A DNA stretch of 35,443 nucleotides, from NCBI GenBank assembly GCA_021738385.1, contig JAIPCF010000021.1:1-35443 (forward strand). The letters run 5' to 3'. Numbering within the stretch: position 1 is the first letter of the stretch; the number at the start of each line of letters is the position of its first letter. This document shows, piece by piece, positions 1 to 8,159 of this stretch. This stretch comes from Sulfuritalea sp. (GTDB lineage: Bacteria; Pseudomonadota; Gammaproteobacteria; Burkholderiales; Rhodocyclaceae). The position numbers and the translations under genes were made by a program. Under the pieces are notes generated by a model. It was not told where the DNA came from, did not search any database, and worked only from the letters and a program-made list of their open reading frames with translations.

Positions 1-345
1 CTCATTGGCATAACGGAACTCTCCCGCATCAACCATGCCTGAGGGCAGGTCGCCGCGCAGGGCTACGATGCGTTGGATGCCACGTTCTTTGAAGCCAGTC
101 AGCATTTCGCGTATGCCGTCCCGTGTTGATCCAATACAGGACAAATGAGGTGCTGCATTGTGGCCTTCCGCGGCAATTTCCATTACCGTTTCCAGCGTGC
201 GCTCGCGGGTCGAGCCGCCTGCGCCATAGGTTACCGAGAAAAACTCCGGTTTCAGAACCGCAAGCCGCTTTCGGGTCTGGCGCAGCTTCTCCATGCCCTC
301 TGCAGTTTGGGGCGGGAAAAACTCGATGGACAATTCAGGTTTCAT
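1..345 (-). CDS. metF: 5,10-methylenetetrahydrofolate reductase, N-terminal part (runs off the window)
   Basis: Reduces 5,10-methylene-THF to 5-methyl-THF, which donates the methyl group for homocysteine-to-methionine conversion. Only the first 115 codons are present; the reading frame is open to base 1. Visible hallmarks of the flavin-dependent TIM barrel are the N-terminal IEFFPP, then SVTYGAGGS, PHLSC and ALRGD in the expected order. The start ATG (343-345) overlaps the stop of the upstream membrane-protein gene as ATGA, so the two are translationally coupled. With ahcY further upstream it forms a methyl-cycle operon, so the SAH riboswitch probably governs it too. The identity is clear; the C-terminal two thirds lie outside the window. 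Confidence 0.93.
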   Translation of the reverse strand, partial: MKPELSIEFFPPQTAEGMEKLRQTRKRLAVLKPEFFSVTYGAGGSTRERTLETVMEIAAEGHNAAPHLSCIGSTRDGIREMLTGFKERGIQRIVALRGDLPSGMVDAGEFRYANE

Positions 346-734
346 TCCAGATCCTTGGGCGTGATGGTTCGCAGTCGCGGGCCGCGCTCCTGCGGCGAGT
401 TCAGTAGTAGTCGTGTCAGCATCCACGAGATCACGCTATATAGCGTTGAGCCTATGACACCGGCAATGAAACCGTCCACCACGAAGCCGTCGAGCAGCCG
501 AGCCGCCAGGAGAAACATCAGACCGTTGATGACGAAGATGAACAGCCCCAGCGTTAGCAACGTAACTGGCAGCGTTAGCAGCAGCAGTATCGGCCTGATT
601 ACCGCATTGATTAGACCCAGTACCACCGCCACCCCCAGCGCCGTGGTGAAACTGGCGACATGAATCGAGGGCAGCAGGTAGGGCAGGGCCAGCAGGGCAA
701 GGGCGTTGATCAGCCAGACAGCCAACAGACGCAT
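342..734 (-). CDS. YvlD-like small membrane protein (phage holin family 4 / PF04020-like)
   Basis: A protein of about 130 residues made almost wholly of four hydrophobic segments, typical of the YvlD/Phage_holin_4_2 family. These are inner-membrane proteins of unknown function, and despite the family name there is no sign of a phage here. The ATG at 734 is preferred over the TTG one codon upstream because AAGGAG lies six bases before it. The gene begins 36 bases after the ahcY stop and overlaps metF by ATGA. It therefore sits inside the methyl-cycle operon, though nothing in the sequence gives it a role in that pathway. A C-terminal charged tail follows the last membrane segment. Confidence 0.8.
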   Translation of the reverse strand: MRLLAVWLINALALLALPYLLPSIHVASFTTALGVAVVLGLINAVIRPILLLLTLPVTLLTLGLFIFVINGLMFLLAARLLDGFVVDGFIAGVIGSTLYSVISWMLTRLLLNSPQERGPRLRTITPKDLE

Positions 735-770
735 CAATGTCTCCTTGTGACGCGGCAGACGTTTCCGGGC

Positions 771-2192
771 TCAGTAACGGTACTGGTCTGTCTTGTACGG
801 GCCTTCCTTGGGGACGCCGATGTAAGCAGCCTGCTGGTCGGTCAGCTCCGACAACTGAGAGTTCAGCTTTTTGAGCTGCAGCCGCGCCACTTTCTCATCA
901 AGGTGCTTGGGCAGTGTGTAGACGCCCACCGGGTAGTCGGCATTGCGCGTGAACAGCTCGATCTGCGCGATGGTCTGGTTGGCAAATGACGAAGACATCA
1001 CATAGCTCGGGTGCCCCGTGCCGCAGCCCAGATTCACAAGGCGGCCCTTGGCGAGAAGAATGATGCGTTTGCCATCAGGGAAGATGATGTGATCGACCTG
1101 CGGCTTGATTTCTTCCCACTCGTATTTCTCGACAGAGGCGACGTCGATTTCGTTGTCGAAGTGGCCGATATTGCAGACGATGGCCTGATCCTTCATTTTT
1201 GCCATATGGTCGTGGTTGATGACATGGAAATTGCCGGTGCAGGTAACGAAAATGTCGGCCTTGTCGGCGGCGTATTCCATGGTGACGACGCGATAACCTT
1301 CCATCGCGGCTTGCAGGGCACAGATTGGATCGATTTCGGTAACCCACACCTGGGCCGACAGCGCGCGCATGGCCTGGGCCGAGCCTTTGCCGACATCACC
1401 GTAGCCGGCAATCAGGGCAACCTTGCCGGCAATCATCACGTCGGTCGCGCGCTTGATGCCGTCGACCAGCGATTCGCGGCAGCCATAGAGATTGTCGAAC
1501 TTCGATTTGGTAACGGAGTCGTTGACGTTGATCGCCGGAATCTTCAATTCGCCGCGCTCGTGCATCTGGTACAGGCGGTGCACGCCCGTGGTGGTTTCTT
1601 CCGTCACGCCCTTGATTTGCGCAAGACGTGTCGAATACCAGGTTTTGTCGGTCGCAAGCTTGGCCTTGATTGCGGCAAACAGGATCTGTTCTTCCTCGGC
1701 ACCGGGATTGGCCAGCACAGAAATATCCTTTTCCGCCCTGGCGCCCAGATGCAGTAGCAAAGTGGCATCGCCGCCATCGTCGAGGATCATGTTGGAATAG
1801 CCATTGTCGGGCCATTCGAAAATGCGATGGGTGTAATCCCAGTAATCAACCAGTGTTTCGCCCTTGACGGCAAATACGGCCACGCCATCTGCAGCGATCG
1901 CCGCCGCAGCGTGATCCTGGGTCGAGAAGATATTGCACGAAGCCCAGCGCACTTCGGCGCCCAGCGCGGTAAGCGTTTCGATCAGCACTGCGGTCTGGAT
2001 TGTCATGTGCAGGCTGCCGGTGATGCGCGCGCCCTTAAGCGGCTGGCTCTTGGCGAATTCTTCACGGATCGCCATCAGGCCGGGCATCTCGGTCTCGGCA
2101 ATGCGAATTTCTTTGCGTCCCCAGTCGGCAAGGCCGAGGTCAGCAATAACGTAGTCTTGAATTTTGGTAGCAGCGTCAGTCACGGCGTTCAT
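771..2192 (-). CDS. ahcY: Adenosylhomocysteinase (S-adenosyl-L-homocysteine hydrolase)
   Basis: Cytosolic NAD-dependent enzyme that splits S-adenosylhomocysteine into adenosine and homocysteine, removing the product inhibitor of SAM-dependent methyltransferases. The protein has 473 residues, the usual bacterial length. It shows the substrate-domain motif [18 protein letters not shown], the cofactor-domain [20 protein letters not shown], and the C-terminal KTDQYRY that reaches the neighbouring subunit's NAD site. The ATG at 2192 is chosen because AAGGA lies just upstream. A longer in-frame start at 2297 would run through the SAH riboswitch and is rejected. It is the first gene of the ahcY-YvlD-like-metF operon and should be induced when SAH accumulates. 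Confidence 0.97.
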   Translation of the reverse strand: MNAVTDAATKIQDYVIADLGLADWGRKEIRIAETEMPGLMAIREEFAKSQPLKGARITGSLHMTIQTAVLIETLTALGAEVRWASCNIFSTQDHAAAAIAADGVAVFAVKGETLVDYWDYTHRIFEWPDNGYSNMILDDGGDATLLLHLGARAEKDISVLANPGAEEEQILFAAIKAKLATDKTWYSTRLAQIKGVTEETTTGVHRLYQMHERGELKIPAINVNDSVTKSKFDNLYGCRESLVDGIKRATDVMIAGKVALIAGYGDVGKGSAQAMRALSAQVWVTEIDPICALQAAMEGYRVVTMEYAADKADIFVTCTGNFHVINHDHMAKMKDQAIVCNIGHFDNEIDVASVEKYEWEEIKPQVDHIIFPDGKRIILLAKGRLVNLGCGTGHPSYVMSSSFANQTIAQIELFTRNADYPVGVYTLPKHLDEKVARLQLKKLNSQLSELTDQQAAYIGVPKEGPYKTDQYRY

Positions 2193-2223
2193 GAGGTTTC
2201 CTTGAACAGTGACCGGGAGGGAG

Positions 2224-2256
2224 GCGAACTCACCCTGCCCGGTACGGGTGGGTGAG
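2224..2256 (-). promoter_or_regulatory. Probable expression-platform hairpin of the SAH riboswitch
   Basis: Immediately after the aptamer, on the minus strand, CTCACCC and GGGTGAG can pair as a seven-base stem, with CCCG/CGGG stacking inside. The 5' CTCA of this hairpin overlaps the 3' strand of the aptamer pseudoknot (GCGCTCA). The hairpin and the ligand-bound fold are therefore partly mutually exclusive. No long U run follows, so control by RNA access or translation is as plausible as termination. Pairing is seen directly; the switching role is inferred. Confidence 0.6.
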
Positions 2257-2320
2257 CGCAGTTTGAAAATGGTCCGAGCCTGGGGGGCAAATTGCAACTA
2301 CCCTTGCAGCGCTCCTCGGA
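2251..2320 (-). promoter_or_regulatory. SAH riboswitch aptamer upstream of ahcY
   Basis: Read on the minus strand this segment has the known SAH riboswitch layout. TCCGAG opens stem P1, followed at once by GAGCGCTGCAAG. After an internal hairpin comes CAGGCTCGGA, which closes P1 (TCCGAG/CTCGGA), then AAACTGCGCTCA, whose GCGCTC can pair with the 5' GAGCGC as the pseudoknot. It lies directly after a TATAAT -10 box and about 60 bases before the ahcY ATG. Family knowledge: SAH binding to this aptamer turns ahcY on. The match covers all conserved blocks, so I consider the call firm. Confidence 0.95.
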
Positions 2321-2328
2321 AGCTTGAG

Positions 2329-2358
2329 ATTATATCGCGTTCCCGCTTTTGCGTTGAC
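2329..2358 (-). promoter_or_regulatory. ahcY promoter
   Basis: A perfect TATAAT (2329-2334, minus strand) places the transcription start a few bases before the riboswitch. The -35 region (TCAACG, 2353-2358, 18-base spacing) is a weak match. It overlaps the -35 of the divergent tRNA-fMet promoter. Confidence 0.65.
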
Positions 2359-2383
2359 GCACTGCCGCATTTTAGTGCATAAT
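2354..2383 (+). promoter_or_regulatory. Promoter of the initiator tRNA
   Basis: TTGACG (2354-2359) and CATAAT (2378-2383) are spaced 18 bases apart, and the tRNA begins 13 bases after the -10. The promoter is divergent from, and overlaps at the -35 with, the ahcY promoter. Confidence 0.65.
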
Positions 2384-2396
2384 CGCCCCTCTCTGA

Positions 2397-2473
<77 letters not shown>

Positions 2474-2483
2474 ACAAAAAGTT

Positions 2484-2519
2484 AATAAGGCCAATCACTT
2501 AGCGGTGGTTGGCCTTATT
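2484..2519 (+). terminator. Hairpin terminator after tRNA-fMet
   Basis: AATAAGGCCAA (2484-2494) and TTGGCCTTATT (2509-2519) form a perfect 11-base inverted repeat, with partial further pairing (CAC/GTG) in the loop. It begins 11 bases after the tRNA CCA. The downstream U run is poor, but the stem ends in AATAA/TTATT. Confidence 0.7.
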
Positions 2520-2540
2520 GCTTTGGCGTGTCGAAAGTCT

Positions 2541-2584
2541 CCGTGACTATTCTGTGACTAAGGCGTGACCAAGCCGTGCCCATG
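2541..2584 (+). repeat. Four tandem 11-bp repeats beyond tRNA-fMet
   Basis: Four consecutive 11-base units share the pattern nnGTGACyAwg: 2541-2551, 2552-2562, 2563-2573 and a more diverged 2574-2584 (GTGCCC core). The 11-base period puts each copy on the same face of the helix, as in iterons or integrase arm sites. No gene covers them. Their position just past a tRNA 3' end would suit a decayed attachment region, but no integrase is visible. Confidence 0.5.
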
Positions 2585-2667
2585 GCAAATCCAGAATTTT
2601 GTTAGCGAGTCTGGCTATAACCTGCGGTCGAAGAATGATCGGCCCAAGCGCAACTGACGACAACGCT

Positions 2668-2691
2668 GCCGTCTTACCAGCGCCGACTTTT
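2668..2691 (+). repeat. Dispersed 24-bp intergenic repeat, copy 1 (plus orientation)
   Basis: Matches the window consensus GCCGTRTCRCCAKCGCCGAC + TTTT at 22 of 24 positions. It lies in the gap between tRNA-fMet and the 3' end of the radical SAM gene. It is followed by TTTGATTCCGC (2708-2718), which also occurs near copy 6. Confidence 0.8.
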
Positions 2692-2753
2692 TGCCGGGGA
2701 AGGTGAGTTTGATTCCGCGTTGCTATTCAGCGCGGCACGGCAGGTGTTTCTCG

Positions 2754-3653
2754 CTACAGTCCGTGGCGCGATGCCGGGCGCAACCTGGCATGTTCCGGGC
2801 TAGCGATGGCGGTCCGGATTTCGCTGAGCAGGCGTGCCTTCTCTGCGCCAAGAGTTCCTTTCAGCACCAGGCGATTCGAGACATGATCGCTGCGGAAAAC
2901 GGTTCGTTTGAGGTCCAGCGTCGAAATCAGCGTTTCCATTTCCGCGAACAGTTCTGCCTGGGTGCAGGGCATCCATTCCGCAAATCCGCCGCGAAAACGT
3001 TCCTCGCCCTGCGGGAAGCTCACCACCAGCGTGGCGAGAAACTCGGGCTGGGTCGCGTTGGCAAGGCGAGCGGAGTTCTTGGCGTGTTGCTGCGACAGCG
3101 TTTTGCCGCCAAGGCCATTGAGGATCATTACCGAGCGCTTGATGTCAGCCTGCTGCAGTTTGTCGAGTGCGTCGCAGGTGCTGTCGAAGCTCTCACCCTT
3201 GTGCACTTTTTCCAGCACTTCGTCGTCGCCCGATTCGGCGCCGACATATGCCATGCTGAGGCCTGCGTCGCCCAGTTCTTTGAGTTCGTCGACGGATTTC
3301 TTTTTGAGGTTGCGCGGCAGGCAATAGCTGGAGATGCGGTGCACTGCGGGTAGGTGTTCGCGGATGGCGGCGAGAATTTCAAGCAGGCGCCGGGTCGGCA
3401 GTACCAGCGCATCGCCATCGGCGAGAAACACGCGGCGGATGTCATCGCCGAAGCGTTCGCCGCAGCGGCGTAGCGTCTCCAGCGTTTCGGTTGCGTCGCG
3501 AGCGCGGAATTTCTTCTGTGGCGCGGTATACATTTCGCAGAAGGTGCATTGATTCCACGAGCAGCCGTCGGTCACCGGCAGGATCAGCGATTCCGCCTCG
3601 CTGGGTGGGCGGAATACAGGATCAACGTAGCGGATGGGAAAGCCTTCATTCAT
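2754..3653 (-). CDS. Radical SAM protein of unknown substrate
   Basis: A 299-residue stand-alone radical SAM protein. The [4Fe-4S] site is C31, C36 and C39 (GCSWNQCTFCEMY), a CX4CX2C spacing rather than the common CX3CX2C. Other Elp3/HemN-like barrel features are LADGDAL near residue 97, a YVGAESGDD motif around residue 137, and GLGGKT. No B12-binding, SPASM or other accessory domain is visible. The start ATG at 3653 has no strong Shine-Dalgarno sequence. It is divergent from the exonuclease/GIY-YIG gene 67 bases away, and a shared promoter region is likely. The fold and cluster are secure; the substrate cannot be told from sequence or context. Confidence 0.85.
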   Translation of the reverse strand: MNEGFPIRYVDPVFRPPSEAESLILPVTDGCSWNQCTFCEMYTAPQKKFRARDATETLETLRRCGERFGDDIRRVFLADGDALVLPTRRLLEILAAIREHLPAVHRISSYCLPRNLKKKSVDELKELGDAGLSMAYVGAESGDDEVLEKVHKGESFDSTCDALDKLQQADIKRSVMILNGLGGKTLSQQHAKNSARLANATQPEFLATLVVSFPQGEERFRGGFAEWMPCTQAELFAEMETLISTLDLKRTVFRSDHVSNRLVLKGTLGAEKARLLSEIRTAIASPEHARLRPASRHGL

Positions 3654-3720
3654 GCGGGTAATTATCGCAGGGCGGCGGGCGGTATGATCCTCTCCCCGCC
3701 CGATTTTCTGATCTCAATTC

Positions 3721-5100
3721 ATGTCTTTTCCTGCACTGGCTTTTGTCGACCTGGAAACCACCGGTGCCACGGCGAGCGCCGATCGCATTACAGAGATCGG
3801 CATCGTCGAGGTCGATGAGTCGGGCGTGCGCGAGTGGTCGTGCCTGGTGAATCCGGGAACGCCGATTTCCGGCTTCATCGAACGCCTGACCGGGATATCG
3901 AACTCGATGGTGTCCGAAGCGCCAGCCTTCGCCGAGGTGGCGGCGGAAGTCAAGGCACGTCTTGAGGGGCGCCTTTTCATCGCCCACAATGCGCGCTTCG
4001 ACTATGGTTTCCTGAAAAACGAATTCAAGCGCGCCGGGCAGGACTTTCGTGCCACTGTCTTGTGTACTGTAAAGCTCTCGCGCAAACTTTTTCCGCAGCA
4101 CGCCAAGCACAATCTGGACAGCCTGATCGAGCGCCACGGTCTTGAGGTGAGCAGCCGGCACCGTGCTTTGGGCGATGCCCGGTTGATCCACCAATTCTGG
4201 AATCGTGTTCAGGCCGAGATTGATCCGGATTTGCTGGCCGAGACAATCAAGACGTTGACGGCGCGTCCCAGTTTGCCGGCCGGAATTGAGCCTGCCGTGA
4301 TAGATGACTTGCCGGAAGGACCAGGAGTCTATTTGTTCTATGGTGAGAACAACCTGCCGCTGTATGTCGGCAAAAGCAAGGAATTGAAAAAGCGCGTTCT
4401 GTCGCACTTTGCCGCCGATCATGCGGCGGCAAGGGAAATGGATCTGGCGCAACAGGTGAAGCGCATCGAGTACATCGAAACCGGTGGCGAGATCGGCGCG
4501 CTACTCAAGGAAGCGGAGCTGATCAAGCAATTGCAGCCCATTCACAATCGCAGACTGCGCCGCAACGACGAACTCTGCTTTTGGCAGTTGATCGAAACAC
4601 ACCCCGGGGAGTGGAGACCAGTGCTCATGCCCGCGGGTGAGTTTGAGTTTGGTCCGCAATCGCACTGGTACGGGCCGTTCAAAAGCGCGAGGGAAGCCAA
4701 AAGGGTATTGGCCGAGCTGGCAAAACCCCATCAGCTATGTCACGCGCTGCTTGATCTTGAGTCAGTGAAGCCCGGCAAGCCGTGTTTTGCCTATCAACTA
4801 CGGCATTGCAAGGGTACTTGCGTTGGCGAGGAGCCGGTGCTGTCGCACAGCGCGAGGCTGATGGCTGCTCTGAGCCGTCACAGGATCGTACCTTGGCCCT
4901 TTGCGGGCCCAGCATGGATCAAAGAGGGGAGCGAGGTGCACCTGATCCACCATTGGCGGCATCTGGGTACGGTGTGCAATGAAGCGGATTTGTATGCTTT
5001 GCTCGATTCGTCTGCGCCCTCGTTCGAGCGCGACAGCTACCGCATTCTGCTCAAGGCGCGCGAACGGATGGTCCCGCTTGCGGTAGAAGGGAATCATTGA
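3721..5100 (+). CDS. DEDDh exonuclease / GIY-YIG endonuclease fusion (DnaQ-UvrC/Cho-like)
   Basis: A 459-residue two-nuclease protein. Residues 5-170 are a DnaQ-type 3'-5' exonuclease: D10 and E12 in FVDLETTG, D94 in AHNARFD, and the H-x4-D of HRALGDA near 150. Residues 195-285 are a GIY-YIG nuclease with GVY at 202-204, YVG at 215-217, and the UvrC/Cho-like KEAELIKQLQP. The C-terminal part has a Cho/UvrC-like CFAYQLRHCKGTC cysteine cluster. E. coli Cho makes the 3' incision in nucleotide excision repair, so this protein probably incises and trims damaged DNA; that role is inferred. It lacks the UvrB-interaction and helix-hairpin-helix regions of full UvrC. All key exonuclease residues appear intact. 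Confidence 0.9.
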   Translation: MSFPALAFVDLETTGATASADRITEIGIVEVDESGVREWSCLVNPGTPISGFIERLTGISNSMVSEAPAFAEVAAEVKARLEGRLFIAHNARFDYGFLKNEFKRAGQDFRATVLCTVKLSRKLFPQHAKHNLDSLIERHGLEVSSRHRALGDARLIHQFWNRVQAEIDPDLLAETIKTLTARPSLPAGIEPAVIDDLPEGPGVYLFYGENNLPLYVGKSKELKKRVLSHFAADHAAAREMDLAQQVKRIEYIETGGEIGALLKEAELIKQLQPIHNRRLRRNDELCFWQLIETHPGEWRPVLMPAGEFEFGPQSHWYGPFKSAREAKRVLAELAKPHQLCHALLDLESVKPGKPCFAYQLRHCKGTCVGEEPVLSHSARLMAALSRHRIVPWPFAGPAWIKEGSEVHLIHHWRHLGTVCNEADLYALLDSSAPSFERDSYRILLKARERMVPLAVEGNH

Positions 5101-5159
5101 CCCCTATGGATGACGCCGGGGATGCACCAATCGAGAGCACACCTGCTGACCCAGACACG

Positions 5160-5188
5160 CAGTGCAGACAGGAAATATGCCTGCACTG
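5160..5188. terminator. Hairpin between convergent genes
   Basis: CAGTGCAG (5160-5167) and CTGCACTG (5181-5188) form a perfect eight-base inverted repeat between the stops of the nuclease fusion (5100, plus) and the winged-helix gene (5204, minus). There is no T run on either side, so its use as a bidirectional terminator is a guess from position. Confidence 0.45.
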
Positions 5189-5203
5189 CCGGGGAGGTAT
5201 TGC

Positions 5204-5497
5204 CTAGCTCGAAGCGCCAGGTTTTCTGCCTGGGCTCTTGGGCGGAATGTATCCAGCCACACGACAGAGCACGGCTTCAATTTTCTCGCCATTATTGAAG
5301 CGCGTGACGCTGCACTTGGAGATCTCGCCGCGCGCCGACAGGTCCGTAATCGAACGCCGCACTTTAGCTAGCGAGAGCCCGGTCGCCGCAGCGATTTCCG
5401 AGTCGAAGCGCTGACCGTTGTCTTTTAGGTATTGCATGATTTCTTGCATATCAAGTGCTCCCCGTGAAGGTGACAATTTGGAATCGACCGATTGCAT
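5204..5497 (-). CDS. Small winged-helix-like protein, function unknown
   Basis: A 97-residue protein. The centre (EIMQYLKDNGQ, then SEIAAATGLSLAKVRRSI, then a basic strand with GEKIEAVLCRV) reads as a helix-turn-helix plus wing, like small FaeA-type or MarR-like DNA-binding proteins. The tail is PG- and K/R-rich. Two starts are possible. ATG 5497 has AGGAG nine to ten bases upstream; ATG 5449 has GGGGAG and would drop a 16-residue leader. I took the longer form. It is monocistronic, lying between the nuclease fusion and tRNA-Ile. A DNA-binding regulator is likely, but no target is evident. Confidence 0.65.
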   Translation of the reverse strand: MQSVDSKLSPSRGALDMQEIMQYLKDNGQRFDSEIAAATGLSLAKVRRSITDLSARGEISKCSVTRFNNGEKIEAVLCRVAGYIPPKSPGRKPGASS

Positions 5498-5580
5498 ATC
5501 TCAGATTCTCCTATCCTGTGCCTGCAACCGACTGTGGCACAAAGCCACTACTGTTACTTGCTGCCAACCACGTCGAATCC

Positions 5581-5656
5581 TGGTGGGCCCAGCGAGACTC
5601 GAACTCGCAACCAAAGGATTATGAGTCCTCTGCTCTAACCATTGAGCTACAGGCCC
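5581..5656 (-). tRNA. tRNA-Ile2 (CAT anticodon, presumed lysidine-modified)
   Basis: A 76-base cloverleaf with encoded CCA on the minus strand. The acceptor strand GGGCCTG pairs with TGGGCCC, and the anticodon loop is CTCATAA. The discriminator is A, and the D arm and anticodon stem (AGAGCAGAGGA... TCCTTTGGTT) resemble E. coli ileX more than elongator tRNA-Met. It lacks the initiator C1-A72 mismatch. Assignment as AUA-reading tRNA-Ile depends on TilS modification; elongator tRNA-Met is the alternative. It lies 50 bases downstream of rpoD. Confidence 0.85.
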
Positions 5657-5668
5657 TGTTTGAATCTG

Positions 5669-5695
5669 CAACGGCTCGCGTTGCCTGAGCCGTTG
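5669..5695 (-). terminator. Hairpin downstream of rpoD
   Basis: On the minus strand CAACGGCTC and GAGCCGTTG form a perfect nine-base stem with a nine-base loop, 12 bases after the rpoD stop and before tRNA-Ile. No T run follows, so it could be a weak terminator or a processing site separating the rpoD message from the tRNA. Confidence 0.5.
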
Positions 5696-5706
5696 GCAAT
5701 ACGCGA

Positions 5707-8049
5707 TCACGTCTCTGAGTCTAGAAAGCTGCGCAGTTTTTCCGACCGGGTCGGGTGACGCAGTTTGCGTAAGGCCTTGGCTTCAATCTGGCGAATGCGC
5801 TCGCGCGTAACGTCAAACTGTTTGCCAACCTCTTCCAGCGTGTGATCGGTGTTCATTTCAATACCAAAACGCATCCGCAGTACCTTGGCCTCGCGCGGTG
5901 TAAGACTGTCGAGCACATCCTTGGTAACTTCGCGCAAGCTGGCAAACAAGGCCGCGTCGCCTGGTGAAAGCGTGGCGTGGTCTTCGATGAAATCCCCAAG
6001 GTGGGAATCGTCATCATCGCCGATCGGCGTTTCCATGGAAATCGGCTCCTTGGAGATCTTGAGGATCTTGCGGATCTTCTCCTCGGGCATTTCCATCTTT
6101 ATTGCCAGGGTTGCCGGATCAGGTTCCAACCCGGTTTCCTGAAGGATCTGGCGGCTGATGCGGTTCATCTTGTTGATGGTTTCGATCATGTGCACCGGAA
6201 TGCGGATAGTTCTCGCCTGGTCGGCAATCGAGCGTGTAATCGCCTGGCGGATCCACCATGTGGCATAGGTCGAAAACTTGTAGCCGCGACGGTATTCGAA
6301 TTTATCCACCGCCTTCATCAGGCCTATGTTGCCTTCCTGAATCAGGTCGAGGAATTGCAGTCCGCGATTGGTGTATTTCTTGGCGATTGAGATCACCAGG
6401 CGCAGGTTGGCCTCGGTCATCTCGCGCTTGGCGCGACGGGCTTTGGCTTCGCCGGTGGACATCTGCTTGTTGATGTCCTTGAGCTCCTTGAGCGGAATGC
6501 CAATGCGGTTCTGCAAGTCAATCAGGCGCTGCTGCTCTTCAAGAATGTTTGGCGCGGCGCGCATGAGCTGGGCGCAATAGGGTTTACCCGACTGCACTTC
6601 ATGCTTAAGCCATTCCATGTCTGTTTCGTGGCCAGGAAAAGTCTTGATGAAATGCGCGCGCGGCATATGCGCCTTATCCACACAAAAATGCAGGATCTTG
6701 CGTTCGTGACTGCGTACCGCTTCGACCATGCCGCGTACTGTGTCGCACAGCCGCTCGATCGACTTCGCGGTAAAGCGGATATTCATCAGCTCATCGGAAA
6801 TTTGCTTCTGCAAACGCAGATAGCCTTTGTCTTGCGATCCCTTCTTGGCCAGGGTCGGTTGCAAACGGGCAAATAGCGCATGGATCACCGAGAAGCGTTC
6901 GAGGGAATCCATTTTGAGTTGCAGAAGCGAGGCAGAAATTCGTGCGCTGCCGTCGTCGTCATCGTCGTCGGTATCCTGTTCAACCTCGAGCTCTTCATCC
7001 TCGGCCAATGCCTCGATGTCTTCGCCGGCGGCGTTTGGATCGATCAGGCCGTCGACCAGCTCGTCAATCCGCATTTCATCCCGCGCGACTTTTCCCGCGG
7101 TTTCCAGCATCTCGGCGATGGTCGTCGGACAGGCGGAAATCGCCATGACCATATGCTTGAGTCCGTCCTCGATGCGCTTGGCAATTTCGATTTCGCCTTC
7201 GCGGGTGAGGAGCTCGACCGAGCCCATCTCGCGCATGTACATGCGCACCGGGTCGGTAGTGCGGCCAAACTCGGAATCGACGGTAGACAAAGCTTGTTCG
7301 GCTTCTTCCTCGACTTCGGCCGAATCCACCGGTGCCGGGGTGGATTCATTGAGCAGCAGATCGTCGGCGGTTGGAGCCTCGTCGAAAACCTGAATGCTCA
7401 TGTCGTTGAATGTCGAGATGATCGATTCAATCTGCTCGGCATCCACCAGATCATCAGGCAGGTGGTCGTTGATTTCAGCGTAGGTCAGGTAGCCCCGCTC
7501 CTTGCCCAGCGCGATCAAGGTCTTCAAGCGCATGCGCTTGGTATCCATGTCGACCGGCTTGACTTCAGGTGCGACCAGCTTTTCCCGGCTCTTGCGACCG
7601 CGCGACTCCGCAATCGCCTTGGCGACGGATTTGGCCTCAATCGGCTTGGCAGTTCGTTTAGGCGCCTCGCTGGTTACCGCTGCCGGAACTTCCGCCTGTT
7701 TGACTTTACCCGCTGCCGGTTTGGGCGGCGTCTTTGCGGCCGCCGCCTTGGCTTTAGGATTTGGTTTGGCAGGAGCCGCCTTAACCGCAGGTGCTTTCGC
7801 TGGGGATTTGGTCTTGGCCTTTACAGCCGGAATCTTTGCAGGGGTGGCCTTGGTCATTTTTTTGGGGGCTGATTTCGCCGGCGTCCTTGCCGGTACTTTT
7901 ACTGGAGCCTTGGTGCGCGGGGCTTTGGCGGGGACAGCTTTTTTTACCGGCGCAGCTTTCTTCGGCACAGGCTTCTTCGGCGCGGGTTTTTTCGCGGCCG
8001 GCTTGGTGGCGGCCTTCGATGTGTTCCGTTTCGCGATTTCCTTCGGCAT
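5707..8049 (-). CDS. rpoD: RNA polymerase sigma factor RpoD (sigma-70) with long basic N-terminal extension
   Basis: The housekeeping sigma factor, directing core RNA polymerase to -35/-10 promoters. Residues from about 168 on are standard: region 1.1 ([18 protein letters not shown]), the acidic non-conserved region with a D7 run, region 2 ([36 protein letters not shown]), region 3, and region 4 ([20 protein letters not shown]). The first 165 residues are almost entirely Ala, Lys and Pro, like histone H1 or AlgP tails, bringing the length to 780 residues against 613 in E. coli. The ATG at 8049 has GAGGA six bases upstream, so the extension is probably translated. It is the last gene of the rpsU-yqeY-dnaG-rpoD operon, with a 110-base gap after dnaG that may hold an internal promoter. 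Confidence 0.97.
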   Translation of the reverse strand: MPKEIAKRNTSKAATKPAAKKPAPKKPVPKKAAPVKKAVPAKAPRTKAPVKVPARTPAKSAPKKMTKATPAKIPAVKAKTKSPAKAPAVKAAPAKPNPKAKAAAAKTPPKPAAGKVKQAEVPAAVTSEAPKRTAKPIEAKSVAKAIAESRGRKSREKLVAPEVKPVDMDTKRMRLKTLIALGKERGYLTYAEINDHLPDDLVDAEQIESIISTFNDMSIQVFDEAPTADDLLLNESTPAPVDSAEVEEEAEQALSTVDSEFGRTTDPVRMYMREMGSVELLTREGEIEIAKRIEDGLKHMVMAISACPTTIAEMLETAGKVARDEMRIDELVDGLIDPNAAGEDIEALAEDEELEVEQDTDDDDDDGSARISASLLQLKMDSLERFSVIHALFARLQPTLAKKGSQDKGYLRLQKQISDELMNIRFTAKSIERLCDTVRGMVEAVRSHERKILHFCVDKAHMPRAHFIKTFPGHETDMEWLKHEVQSGKPYCAQLMRAAPNILEEQQRLIDLQNRIGIPLKELKDINKQMSTGEAKARRAKREMTEANLRLVISIAKKYTNRGLQFLDLIQEGNIGLMKAVDKFEYRRGYKFSTYATWWIRQAITRSIADQARTIRIPVHMIETINKMNRISRQILQETGLEPDPATLAIKMEMPEEKIRKILKISKEPISMETPIGDDDDSHLGDFIEDHATLSPGDAALFASLREVTKDVLDSLTPREAKVLRMRFGIEMNTDHTLEEVGKQFDVTRERIRQIEAKALRKLRHPTRSEKLRSFLDSET

Positions 8050-8159
8050 GACTGTCCTCGGCTAGAACGCGACAACGGCGCTATGGGTCGTTAAAACCGC
8101 ACTGCGGGCGGCAGGATGGCTCAGCGCGCCGTGATAGCGCTGGAGAACCGCTAAGTATA

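Noticed and set aside
342-734. Prophage holin
   Set aside because: The family name is misleading; the gene is locked in the ahcY-metF operon with no phage genes around.
2193-2297. 35-codon N-terminal extension of ahcY
   Set aside because: The stretch is the SAH riboswitch and leader; ATG 2192 has the Shine-Dalgarno sequence and the family N-terminus.
7502-8065. Ala/Gly-rich hydrophobic plus-strand ORF
   Set aside because: It is the antisense image of the Ala/Lys/Pro-rich RpoD leader.
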